A DNA stretch of 26,823 bases, taken from contig CAJJPZ010000011.1 of the NCBI GenBank assembly GCA_905193765.1, positions 1 to 26,823 on the forward strand. The letters are read 5' to 3'. The notes below the pieces were generated by a model. It had not been told where the DNA came from, did not search any database, and saw only the letters and a list, made by a program, of their open reading frames with translations. Position 1 is the first letter of the stretch. Every line of letters begins with the position of its first letter. The stretch comes from an uncultured Eubacterium sp. (GTDB taxonomy: Bacteria > Bacillota > Clostridia > Peptostreptococcales > Anaerovoracaceae). The position numbers and the translations under genes were made by a program. Of this stretch, positions 1 to 7,403 are shown in pieces.

Positions 1-60
1 TCGGCGATCCGCACGGAAAAACGGACAGCAACGAACGCAGTGAGTTGGAGTGAGCTTCGG
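1..60. repeat. Dispersed structured repeat, copy A (partial at window edge)
   Basis: This copy contains GCGATCCGC at 4-12 and CGGACAGCAA at 22-31, with the same 23-nt spacing between GCGATCCGC and AGCAA as in the copies at 304 and 2089. It is followed by CAACGAACGCAGTGAGTTG, whose CAAC/GTTG ends can pair. The start of the repeat is cut by the window edge. I see no gene in this stretch. The family is not one I can name. Confidence 0.6.
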
Positions 61-76
61 CGAGCGTTAAAACTCC

Positions 77-103
77 GGAAATATCTCCGAAGGAGATATT
101 TCC
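77..103. other. Perfect 12-bp stem-loop
   Basis: GGAAATATCTCC (77-88) pairs perfectly with GGAGATATTTCC (92-103) across a three-base GAA loop. No T-run follows directly on the plus strand, so it is not a standard intrinsic terminator in that direction. It sits in repeat-rich non-coding DNA and could be an RNA processing element, an old repeat or a recombination site. Confidence 0.6.
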
Positions 104-303
104 TACATAATAAAACAGCGCAGCGGTCGATAAAACTGCTGCACTCAAATGTTTTCTATGTTCATGGGCACTCCCGTCTTACTGCTGAAAGACACCGGTC
201 CGCAATGCTCCTTCGTCGCTCCGACTCGCTTCGTTTGGAGACTTGTCCCGGTTTGCGGAGCAAATCGCGGAAAGTCCCATGTGAGAGCCACAGGACTTTA
301 GTC

Positions 304-395
304 CGTTGCCATTTTGCCCGGAGAGCCGATGGCGATCCGCTTGGCAAAACGGACAGCAAGCAGGCGGTAGCCTGTTGGAGTGTAAGCGTTGCGGC
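304..395. repeat. Dispersed structured repeat, copy B
   Basis: This copy aligns with 2089-2172 at a constant offset of 1785 nt across about 70 nt, with shared blocks CGTTGCC, CCCGGAGAGCC, GCGATCCGC and AGCAA. A hairpin follows, here CAGGC-GGTA-GCCTG at 361-374; the other copies carry different bases at this place. A second hairpin, GTAAGC-GTTGCG-GCTTAC, lies at about 382-399. Long open frames cross this DNA on both strands, but they look like by-products of its GC-rich composition. Confidence 0.65.
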
Positions 396-482
396 TTACC
401 GCCACTGCTGTTGCATTTTCCGAACCAGCTGAAGCTGGGAAAAAACGCCGTTCTGTCCGAAGAGCCGCAAGGCGATTCGCAT

Positions 483-515
483 GGCAGGCTGGACAGCGTA
501 GCCGCAGGCGGAGGA
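483..515. repeat. 33-nt exact repeat, copy 1
   Basis: Identical over 33 nt to 1938-1970. The unit begins GGCAGGCTGGACAGC and contains the short hairpin CCGC-AGG-CGG. The sequence before it (GAGCCGCAAGGCGATTCGC) is a diverged form of the start of the copy A/B repeat, so this is a related subfamily with a different 3' half. Confidence 0.75.
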
Positions 516-543
516 GTAAGCGCCAGCGAACGTTGCAACGCTC

Positions 544-837
544 CTATGAAAGCTGCTCCATTTCCTCGCCCTGCTCTGATCCAACGGAATGTTTCACACG
601 ATCGCGCTCTTCGGCTTTCTTGGCGTCGTTCCAGTTGTCCATGGTCCCTACCAGATATCCAGTGATCCTTCTGATCCTCTCGAATGGCACATGCGAGAAA
701 GTGTAATCCAGATCTGCAAAATCTCCGTCGATATTTATATCCAGTGTTTCCAGCTTCCTGTTGTACTTTTCCTGCAGATAGTCCACGTAAGCCTGCGCTT
801 CCCTCGGATCTGCGTTCCCTGTAATAGTTACTGCCAT
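544..837 (-). CDS. Small protein resembling the C-terminal glycyl-radical tail of anaerobic ribonucleotide reductase (NrdD)
   Basis: A 97-residue protein. The ATG at 837 is preceded by a good ribosome binding site (GGGAGGG on the minus strand). Residues about 52-83 contain FERIRRITGYLVGT and DRVKHSV, which look like the end of class III anaerobic ribonucleotide reductases, where an R-x-x-G-Y motif holds the radical glycine. Here that glycine would be Gly60. The protein has no cysteine, so it lacks the zinc-binding cysteines found near this motif in full NrdD. Residues 1-45 form a small acidic domain I do not recognise. It could be a stand-alone glycyl-radical spare part, as YfiD/GrcA is for pyruvate formate-lyase, or a regulatory homologue. 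The family link is from remembered motif similarity; the function is inferred. No neighbouring nrdD or nrdG is in view. Confidence 0.6.
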   Translation of the reverse strand: MAVTITGNADPREAQAYVDYLQEKYNRKLETLDINIDGDFADLDYTFSHVPFERIRRITGYLVGTMDNWNDAKKAEERDRVKHSVGSEQGEEMEQLS

Positions 838-1242
838 TAAATATCCCTCCCATTATCTGAAATCTATATCTGCGGACTCACCCTTCTGTCGGCATTCAGA
901 TCATCCGCTTTTTCACATCATCTGGAGATGATTATACACCCAGCCACTATATTTTGTATATAGGCTCGGAGCAAAAATACATCAAAAAAACATATTGGAC
1001 TATTTTCATCCAGGCAATTCCTGAACTCTCTCCTCTGGCATAAACACTCCGGATGCAAAGTGACATGACGCGTAACCATAGTATCCTGTAAGCCGATGCC
1101 CATGAACTGTTTAACGCCCGCGACCGGAGGTATGATTCCGCTGCTCCTCTGCGCAGAAACCTGCTATTACAATATATTTATGGTTAATATTCCTTACAGC
1201 CAGTAAGGTATTATCCATCTTGCTGCTTAAGCTGTCAGACTG
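838..1242. other. Intergenic stretch without a recognised gene
   Basis: No convincing coding sequence was found on either strand. It contains a TATAAT on the minus strand (plus-strand 932-937) that may be the -10 box of the small NrdD-like gene, though no good -35 box accompanies it. There is a small hairpin, CCTTAC-AGCCA-GTAAGG, at 1192-1208. Confidence 0.5.
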
Positions 1243-1409
1243 TTAAGAACGATCGGTATAGCGGACTTTGCGCCCGTAGAAAAGTCTGATAGCCCGCTCT
1301 ACGTAGGATTCCGCACTCACCGACGCAGCTGCCCGCATTTCTTTTGAAATATGTGCATATAATTCCCTGATATCTGTCGACAAAACATCTGTTTGTATGT
1401 TACAATACT
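1243..1409 (-). pseudogene. Gene remnant, possibly similar to the Spo0A C-terminal DNA-binding domain
   Basis: About 55 sense codons end at a TAA (1243-1245) and are bounded upstream by a TGA, with no plausible start and no ribosome binding site. The reading contains ELYAHISKEM and then SYVERAIRLFYG. The pattern L-Y-x-x-I-(S/A)-K, a small-residue stretch, then (R/Y)-V-E-R-A-I-R is what the Spo0A C-terminal helix-turn-helix domain shows. The match is short and from memory, so the assignment is tentative. The promoter of the cobalamin riboswitch lies on the opposite strand inside the 5' end of this fragment, which suggests the rest of the gene was lost when the two sequences were joined. Confidence 0.35.
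1377..1406 (+). promoter_or_regulatory. Promoter of the cobalamin riboswitch transcript
   Basis: TCGACA at 1377-1382 and TACAAT at 1401-1406 are separated by 18 nt. A TG at 1398-1399, one base before the -10 box, gives an extended -10. The predicted start is near 1413, about 33 nt before the riboswitch. Confidence 0.6.
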
Positions 1410-1445
1410 GTCAAAAATCAATAGGACAAGCTTTCATGTGCCTTA

Positions 1446-1614
1446 AAGCAGGTATGTTTGACTGACCTGCCGGGAGGTGAAAAGGGAAACCGGTGAAAAT
1501 CCGGTGCGGTACCGCCACTGTAAGCAGCGAGCGGATTTTCAACAATGTCACTGGAGTTATGAACTCCGGGAAGGCTGAAAGTCTGCGGCGACCTGCGAGC
1601 CAGGAGACCTGCAT
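1446..1614 (+). ncRNA. Cobalamin riboswitch
   Basis: The sequence has the class hallmarks in order: the pairing GCAGGT (1448-1453) with ACCTGC (1607-1612) as the closing stem; GGGAGGTGAAAAGGGAA at 1471 onward; CCGGTGAAAATCCGGTGC; the B12-box core GCCACTG near 1515; GGGAAGG near 1568; and GCGAGCCAGGAGACCTGC at the 3' end. Such RNAs bind adenosylcobalamin or related corrinoids and switch off B12 uptake or synthesis genes. Its own promoter lies at 1377-1406 and an intrinsic terminator follows at 1808-1840, so control is probably by transcription termination. No normal gene sits between the riboswitch and that terminator. The next gene downstream, starting at 2772, encodes a protein with a transcobalamin-like domain. 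Confidence 0.93.
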
Positions 1615-1807
1615 GGATGCCATGCAGAGCAGCCGACGGATACTTCGGCGAGACTGCAATACGGAGCCTGGTATACCCTCAGACGACAGATCATCAGCGG
1701 ATGCAACAGACAAGCACAATGCTGCTGCACTCGAATCAAAACAGGTCACACGATGATATACAATATAAAAACAACAGGCACCGGAATCAAGATATGTATT
1801 TGCGACA

Positions 1808-1840
1808 AAACGGACTGCAACAAAGGCAGCCCGTTTTTTT
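1808..1840 (+). terminator. Intrinsic terminator downstream of the cobalamin riboswitch
   Basis: ACGGACTGC (1810-1818) pairs with GCAGCCCGT (1826-1834) with one mismatch, and seven T residues follow at 1834-1840. It lies about 195 nt beyond the riboswitch, farther than a typical expression platform. It may be either the switch terminator or the end of a short riboswitch-controlled RNA. Confidence 0.75.
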
Positions 1841-1845
1841 GTTGG

Positions 1846-1890
1846 CTGCAGCCGGATCAGACAGAACGGAGCGGTGAGCCACCAATGCTT
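1846..1890. repeat. Dispersed repeat of the CTGCAGCCGGATC family, copy 1
   Basis: CTGCAGCCGGATC at 1846-1858 is followed by ACA, then CGGAGCGG, then CACCA and TGCT. The same order and near-identical spacing recur at 2189-2237, and the core GCAGCCGGATC recurs at 2675-2685. The sequence lies immediately after the terminator. Confidence 0.6.
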
Positions 1891-1937
1891 ACGCTCCAAC
1901 ATGCTGAAGCCTGTTTGCTGTCCGTTCTCTCTAGCAA

Positions 1938-1970
1938 GGCAGGCTGGACAGCGTAGCCGCAGGCGGAGGA
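1938..1970. repeat. 33-nt exact repeat, copy 2
   Basis: Identical to 483-515. It is followed by AACGTAGTGAGTGTT, in which AACGT can pair with GTGTT through two G-T wobbles. The related sequence at 2079-2093 is AACGC-AGTGA-GCGTT with full pairing. Preservation of pairing between diverged copies points to a structured element. Confidence 0.75.
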
Positions 1971-2088
1971 ACGAACGTAGTGAGTGTTGCATGAGACCTG
2001 TGCGCCAAATCATAGATTTGGGCAGGGCTTCAAGCTTCGTGGATAGATCTCCAACCATAGCTGCAAGCAAAGGAGTGAACGCAGTGAG

Positions 2089-2172
2089 CGTTGCCTTTTT
2101 TCCCGGAGAGCCATGGGCGATCCGCCCGGCATAACGAAAAGCAATGAATGTAATGAGTTGAAGTGGCGCAGC
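2089..2172. repeat. Dispersed structured repeat, copy E
   Basis: Aligns with copy B (304-395) over about 70 nt at a fixed 1785-nt offset. The variable part after AGCAA here reads CAATGAATGTAATGAGTTG, where the other copies read CAACGAACGCAGTGAGTTG (copy A) and a CAGGC-GGTA-GCCTG hairpin (copy B). The CAA and TTG edges that can pair are kept in all three. Confidence 0.65.
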
Positions 2173-2188
2173 GAACGGTACATACGAT

Positions 2189-2237
2189 CTGCAGCCGGAT
2201 CTTACAAGCCCGGAGCGGCAAGTCACCACAGTGCTGC
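2189..2237. repeat. Dispersed repeat of the CTGCAGCCGGATC family, copy 2
   Basis: CTGCAGCCGGATC at 2189-2201 is followed by ACA, CGGAGCGG, CACCA and GTGCT, matching the copy at 1846-1890. A third partial copy (GCAGCCGGATC) lies at 2675-2685. Confidence 0.6.
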
Positions 2238-2261
2238 TCGTACAAAGACTGCAGTTCGGCA

Positions 2262-2572
2262 ATGGTAGAGTTTCAGGCGGAAATTTTCGAAAAACCTACT
2301 GCTCATGATCAACGGCACTTGTGAGACGATCAGCAGACGCACTGATGGTAGGAGTTTTAAAGCAAAAATCTCAAAAACCTACTCCCAGCACTCCATTTGC
2401 CGAACTGGAACCTGCAAATGTCGGGATATACACCTTATTGCAGAGAGAAGAGTAGATTTTCCTGAAATAAATCGCGGAAACTCTACCATCTGTAGCCTGG
2501 ACAATGACCGTGATAAGCCGTCTCCAGAGCAATGGTAGGTTTCTCAGCAAAAAACCCTGAAAACTCTACCAT
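2262..2572. repeat. Array of four degenerate palindromic repeats
   Basis: Four imperfect inverted repeats of about 41 nt start at 2262, 2345, 2449 and 2532. The best copy (2532-2572) begins ATGGTAGG and ends AAACTCTACCAT; the others keep at least one arm of ATGGTAG(A/G)GTTT or its complement. The start-to-start distances are 83, 104 and 83 nt, leaving unrelated spacers of about 42, 63 and 42 nt. The repeats are too diverged from each other for a working CRISPR array, and no cas gene is present. They could be operator sites, RNA hairpins in the leader of the gene at 2772, or a small mobile repeat. Confidence 0.7.
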
Positions 2573-2771
2573 AATGTAATATCCACGAGCTGCGCCGCCC
2601 GCATACTGACCGGCAGGCACTGACGCAAGCGGCCAGCAGCCCACTGCAGACAGGCTCAGAAAACTATGACAACCGCAGCCGGATCGTATACACCGCTGAA
2701 CGCATCGTCAGCCCGGCATATATGACCGCTGCTCAGATATAACAAAACTATTAAAAGGAGGAATTTATTCA
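2573..2771. promoter_or_regulatory. Leader before the surface protein, with strong ribosome binding site
   Basis: AAAAGGAGG at about 2753-2761 lies 10 nt before the ATG at 2772 and fixes that start. No clear promoter was found in this 200-nt stretch, so transcription may start farther upstream, possibly at the riboswitch promoter (1377-1406). Confidence 0.5.
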
Positions 2772-5700
2772 ATGAAGGAAAATCACAGAAAACGCATTGC
2801 GGTCAGCTGGCTGCTTGCCATCATGATGCTCACCACCTGTATCCCGGCAACAGCGTTTGCTGACAGCACTTCCGGATGGAACGGCGAACCGGCGGCAGAG
2901 GCACCTGCCGTAAGTGAATCCGGTGGGATCTCGTGGTATCAGATAGAAGATGCCGCAGACCTGGCATGGTTTGCCAAAGAAATCAATGACGGCACAACAG
3001 GCGCTGCCGGAAGCGACGCCAATGCCCAACTCACATCCGATATCGACCTAAACGGTCAGAACTGGACAGCCATAGGCACGGATGTCAATCCGTTCAAGGG
3101 CAAATTCGACGGCAAAGGCCACAGCATCAGCAATCTCAGCATCGATGCATCATCCGGATACCAGGGTCTCTTCGGCGACTCATACGGTACGGTCAGCAAT
3201 GTCGATATCAAGTCAGGCAAGGTGACCAACACTGCCAGCAACACAGGATCGCTGATGGGTATGAACAATGCCGGCGGCGTCATCGAAAACTGCAGCAGCA
3301 CCGCTGTCGTTACTGACAATTCAACTTCCAGATCATCTTACTTCGGAGGTATTGTCGGCAACAACTCCGGAACTATCACAAAGTCATCCTTCACAGGCAC
3401 AGTACAGACAGGTAATGAAACCGTCAAACAGAAGAATTTCGGCGGTATCGCAGGATACATGTCTGATACAGATGCTGTAATCAAGGGATGCGTGAACACC
3501 GGCAGCATCAAAGCCTATGAATCTGTAGAGACAGGCAACACGACAGTGAGGACAGCCGGTATCGTCGGCAACGCTGACAAGGGTTCCGTATACCACTGCT
3601 ACAACAAAGGCAGCATTTCCGTCAGCTCAGGTATCAAAAATGCCCGTACAGCCGGCATCACTGCCAGGATAGGCAATGGGGGCAAAGTATTCAACTGCCT
3701 CAACACAGGCAAGACAACAACGACTTATGACTACAGCGGCACGACTGCCATCAACGGCCAGATCTACGCCAAGAACGGCAGCCATGCATCTGCAGTATCC
3801 TCAAACAACTACTACCTCGAGTCAGACCTCACCAAAGGAGATGAAGATGGCGTCACTGCTGTAGCTGCAGCAGATATCAACAGCGATGAAACGATAGCGA
3901 ACCTCAACAAGGCAAACTCATACGACATCACTGTAGAGCCCGACATTCTTTTCAAAAAAGGATCAGACTCACCGGCACTCCAGTGGGAAGCTTCTTCAGA
4001 ACCTGAACCTGTTGCGGTTACTGCTGTTACAGTATCAGGCGACGCCGTAACAGGAGACAAGCTTCAGGCAAAGGCTACAGGAGCAGACGGTGCTGACGCT
4101 ACCAGCGTGACATACCAGTGGCAGGTATCATCTGACAAGGATCAATACAAAGACATCAAAGATGCGACAGATGCGTCGTTCACCATACCTGATACAACAG
4201 AATATGTCGGCATGACTATCAGAGTCAAAGCCTCCGGTGAAGCCGACTCATCTGCAGTTTCAGATGCTACAGCAGCCATCGTCAAGTCAGATGCACTCAA
4301 AGTCGCAGAAGCCAAAGAAGCGCTCAAGCTGACACAGTACGAAAAGATCACAGAAGCTCTGAAGATCGACCTTCCTGCAAAGGGTTCAAACGACACTGAT
4401 ATCACATGGTCCAGCAGCAATGCATCAGTGATTTCCGCAGACGGCCAGGTGACTCTGCCAGCCAAAGGCATTGCAGCGGTTACTCTTACAGCAACAGTGA
4501 AGTCAGGCGAAAAATCAGACACAAAGGAATTCACTTTCAATGTATGGTCAGCTGAGGCTTTATCAGATCTTGGCACACTGGACGAACTTGCAAAAAAATA
4601 TGAATACGGTGCAACATCACCGAAGAGCCCTGCAGACACAAACCTCATCACATACATGCAAAACGACTTTGCAAAAAAAGGCTTCGAGGGCGTGACTGCA
4701 ACTATAGACAACGTAACAGCAGACAGAGAAGATTACAGCGCATACGCAGGTATAGCCAAAGACGGCACTATCACTCACCTTTATTACGACCTCAACAAGC
4801 TGAGCGATATGTTCTATACCAGGACGACATCGTACACTGTTGACTTTACATTAAAGAAAGGCGACGCTGAGAAGAAACTTTCAAGACGTGTAGTCCTCAC
4901 ATGGGACACGGTGAAAGTCAACAAGCAGATGAAGGATGAAGTCATCGACCTTACTACCGAAGATCTCATCAAAGGCGACAACACAAGCCTCGGTGAAGTT
5001 ACATCAACAATGGAACTGCCATCGAAAATAAATGGTAAAACATGGTGTGAAGTAGTCTGGACGTCATCAGACAGCGACGTCCTCAAAGTGACTGCACCAT
5101 CCGTTACTGACGGCTCCTCTCCGTATACGGCAGAGCCTCTCCGTGGCATCGAGGATCAGAAAGTCACACTGACAGCTACATACAAATTCCGCCAGTCGGG
5201 AGGCGATGAAACTGTCGAAAAAGAAACTCAGCAGACCAAAACTTTCGAGGTCACTGTAAAATCAATCGGCGATGAGATCCACAGCAAGATGCAGAAAGAT
5301 CTCGATGACAACTACACTATCGACAAGCTCACATACTTTGGAACTGACAATGCCATTGACCCTGAAAACATCACTGACGACATCCAGTTTCTCCGTCCTG
5401 CAAAGACAGGCATAGAAGACTATGACAACTACAAGTTCACTGTAACAAGTAAAGACGGAGATAGTCTCAAAGTGAACGCCTACAAAGGCAATATTTACAG
5501 ACCTCTCCCGGGAGGGTCAGCAAAAGAAGTCACTTTCACTGTGACTATGAAACACAAAAACTACGATATCGCTGTGACAAAGGACTTTATAGTGAAACTG
5601 GCGCCGCTGGTACAGAGCGATATCGACAAAGAAGTCAGCCTTATGGAAGCTGCAAAGGCATCATACTTTGATGGCATCAAGGGCGGCAACACTGACAAGG

Positions 5701-7229
5701 ACAGCATCACAGAAGACATGCATGCATTCCAGGAAGTCCATTTTGCAGATGACGGTAAGACACTGGTATGGGTACATGACAACGCTGACAGGACAGATCA
5801 CGGCATCGTGCCTGCTGACATCGACGGATACGACCCTATGGGGTCAGCTCTCTGGCGTACATTCCGCTCCAGTGCACCGTCAGTAATCGCACACGAAAAC
5901 CTGCTCTACCACAAGCCTGAATATGACACGAAGGTGACTGTGGACAGCTGCCTCACAAGTGAGACATATGCAAGATACGCAGAGAAATACCCTGACAATG
6001 AGACTTTCCAGAAACTTTACAGACAGCCAGTCTCAGTCACTGTAACAGTCAAAGGCGAGAAGTCAGGTGAAGAACCTGCTCCTGAGAAATTCTCCGTTTC
6101 CTTTGCGATGATGGGCGACACGGCTCACAAGGAAGGCGAGCACAAGGCCTACATCCAGTGGATAGCTGCTGAGACTTCGACCGTTGAAGAAGGAACTTCA
6201 GTTATGGATCTTACAAAGACTGTCCTGGACAAGAACGGATACAAGTACACAGGAGCTTCCAACTACATCAGCTCCATCACATCGCCTGACGGCACGACCC
6301 TTTCCGGCACAGGCAACGGCCCGAACAGCGGCTGGATGTACAGGGTGAACGGCAAGGACGGCGAAGTCTCGGCTGACAACTACATCCTGAAAAAGGGCGA
6401 TACAGTCCTCTGGTACTTCACGGACGACTACGAGAAAGAGTACGTGATCGGTGCAGAGTCAGTCAGCATCAGCGAGACTTCTGCAAAGCTCACATGTGGC
6501 AGGACTCTCCATCTGACAGCTGAGGTGGCTCCTGCGTATGCAGACGACCGCACTGTGACATGGACGTCCTCGGACGAAAGCATCGCAACAGTAAGCAAAG
6601 ACGGTAAAGTCAAAGCACTGAAAGCCGGAAACGTTACCATCACTGCATCTGCCGGCGACAAGTCCGCTTCATGCAGCATCAGAGCAGTGCCTGCGTCACC
6701 TGCGAAGTTCAAGGCAAGATCAGCCGGAACTACTTCCGTGAAACTCACATGGGGCAAAGCAGCCGGCGCAGACAAATACAAAGTCTACAGGGCTACATCC
6801 GCCAGGGGCACATATAAACTGGTTAAGACCACTTCATCACTTTCCATGACTGACAGGAAACTCACCACAGGCAAGAACTACTACTACAAAGTCAGAGCGC
6901 TGGGCGGCAGGAACTTCTACAGCTCATACACAGCTGTTGCAAAAGTAAAGCCTGTCCCTGCAAAGGTGACCCTGAAGGCAAAGGCCGGTAAGAGATCCGC
7001 GACCCTGAGCTGGACGAAGGTATCAGGTGCATCGGGATACAAAGTGTACAGAGCCACTGAGAAGAACGGCAGCTACAAACGCATCTTCACGACAACGAAG
7101 ACAAAAGTAGTGAACAAGAGCCTGAAAAAAGGCAAGACTTACTACTACAAAGTAAGAGCCTACAAGACCGTTAAAGGCAAGAAGATCTACGGCGCATACT
7201 CAGCAGTGAAAACCGTTAGAGCAAAGTAG
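2772..7229 (+). CDS. Large exported multidomain protein with GLUG repeats, Ig-like domains, transcobalamin-like DUF4430 domain and Fn3 domains
   Basis: A 1485-residue protein. Residues 1-31 form a signal peptide (basic start, hydrophobic core, ATAFA cleavage-like end). About 55-355 is a GLUG region with repeats such as GGIVGNNSGTI and GGIAGYMSD. About 415-505 is Ig-like, and 510-590 and 700-830 resemble atrophied bacterial Ig domains (ITWSSSNASVIS, VVWTSSDSDVLKV). About 1115-1225 looks like DUF4430, related to the C-terminal domain of transcobalamin (SGWMYRVNG, YILKKGDTVLWYFTD). About 1226-1306 is a Big_2 domain, and 1308-1485 holds two Fn3-like domains with KVYRAT and KNYYYKVRA. There is no sorting signal or terminal membrane segment, so retention in the wall is unclear. 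A cobalamin riboswitch lies 1.2 kb upstream on the same strand. I infer a role in binding corrinoids or another ligand outside the cell; adhesion is the alternative. Confidence 0.85.
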   Translation: MKENHRKRIAVSWLLAIMMLTTCIPATAFADSTSGWNGEPAAEAPAVSESGGISWYQIEDAADLAWFAKEINDGTTGAAGSDANAQLTSDIDLNGQNWTAIGTDVNPFKGKFDGKGHSISNLSIDASSGYQGLFGDSYGTVSNVDIKSGKVTNTASNTGSLMGMNNAGGVIENCSSTAVVTDNSTSRSSYFGGIVGNNSGTITKSSFTGTVQTGNETVKQKNFGGIAGYMSDTDAVIKGCVNTGSIKAYESVETGNTTVRTAGIVGNADKGSVYHCYNKGSISVSSGIKNARTAGITARIGNGGKVFNCLNTGKTTTTYDYSGTTAINGQIYAKNGSHASAVSSNNYYLESDLTKGDEDGVTAVAAADINSDETIANLNKANSYDITVEPDILFKKGSDSPALQWEASSEPEPVAVTAVTVSGDAVTGDKLQAKATGADGADATSVTYQWQVSSDKDQYKDIKDATDASFTIPDTTEYVGMTIRVKASGEADSSAVSDATAAIVKSDALKVAEAKEALKLTQYEKITEALKIDLPAKGSNDTDITWSSSNASVISADGQVTLPAKGIAAVTLTATVKSGEKSDTKEFTFNVWSAEALSDLGTLDELAKKYEYGATSPKSPADTNLITYMQNDFAKKGFEGVTATIDNVTADREDYSAYAGIAKDGTITHLYYDLNKLSDMFYTRTTSYTVDFTLKKGDAEKKLSRRVVLTWDTVKVNKQMKDEVIDLTTEDLIKGDNTSLGEVTSTMELPSKINGKTWCEVVWTSSDSDVLKVTAPSVTDGSSPYTAEPLRGIEDQKVTLTATYKFRQSGGDETVEKETQQTKTFEVTVKSIGDEIHSKMQKDLDDNYTIDKLTYFGTDNAIDPENITDDIQFLRPAKTGIEDYDNYKFTVTSKDGDSLKVNAYKGNIYRPLPGGSAKEVTFTVTMKHKNYDIAVTKDFIVKLAPLVQSDIDKEVSLMEAAKASYFDGIKGGNTDKDSITEDMHAFQEVHFADDGKTLVWVHDNADRTDHGIVPADIDGYDPMGSALWRTFRSSAPSVIAHENLLYHKPEYDTKVTVDSCLTSETYARYAEKYPDNETFQKLYRQPVSVTVTVKGEKSGEEPAPEKFSVSFAMMGDTAHKEGEHKAYIQWIAAETSTVEEGTSVMDLTKTVLDKNGYKYTGASNYISSITSPDGTTLSGTGNGPNSGWMYRVNGKDGEVSADNYILKKGDTVLWYFTDDYEKEYVIGAESVSISETSAKLTCGRTLHLTAEVAPAYADDRTVTWTSSDESIATVSKDGKVKALKAGNVTITASAGDKSASCSIRAVPASPAKFKARSAGTTSVKLTWGKAAGADKYKVYRATSARGTYKLVKTTSSLSMTDRKLTTGKNYYYKVRALGGRNFYSSYTAVAKVKPVPAKVTLKAKAGKRSATLSWTKVSGASGYKVYRATEKNGSYKRIFTTTKTKVVNKSLKKGKTYYYKVRAYKTVKGKKIYGAYSAVKTVRAK

Positions 7230-7330
7230 AACGATATCGATATGAAACACACCACCGGTGCATGACAGGACCGGTTGCAGAAAACGGACTGCATAACGTT
7301 CAGCGTGGCAGGAAAATATATCGAAACAGA

Positions 7331-7376
7331 AAAACTGCAGGAACACCGCATTGCGGGACCTGCAGTTTTATTATTT
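7331..7376 (+). terminator. Intrinsic terminator after the DUF4430 surface protein
   Basis: AAAACTGCAGG (7331-7341) pairs perfectly with CCTGCAGTTTT (7359-7369), followed by an AT-rich tail. It ends the transcript of the large surface protein about 100 nt after its stop. Confidence 0.85.
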
Positions 7377-7403
7377 ATATCTTATACTTTGTGCATATTT
7401 TAA

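Noticed and set aside
179..853. A 224-codon open frame on the minus strand
   Set aside because: It covers the small NrdD-like gene in another frame and runs through GC-rich repeats; its composition is unlike a normal protein.
1753..1956. A 67-codon frame directly after the cobalamin riboswitch
   Set aside because: It has no ribosome binding site, runs through the intrinsic terminator and ends in a dispersed repeat.
1411..2262. A 283-codon open frame on the minus strand
   Set aside because: It lies antisense to the cobalamin riboswitch and across the dispersed repeats, has no ribosome binding site and shows no recognisable domain.
2262..2572. CRISPR array
   Set aside because: The repeats differ from each other in many positions, the spacers are of unequal length, and there is no cas gene in the window.
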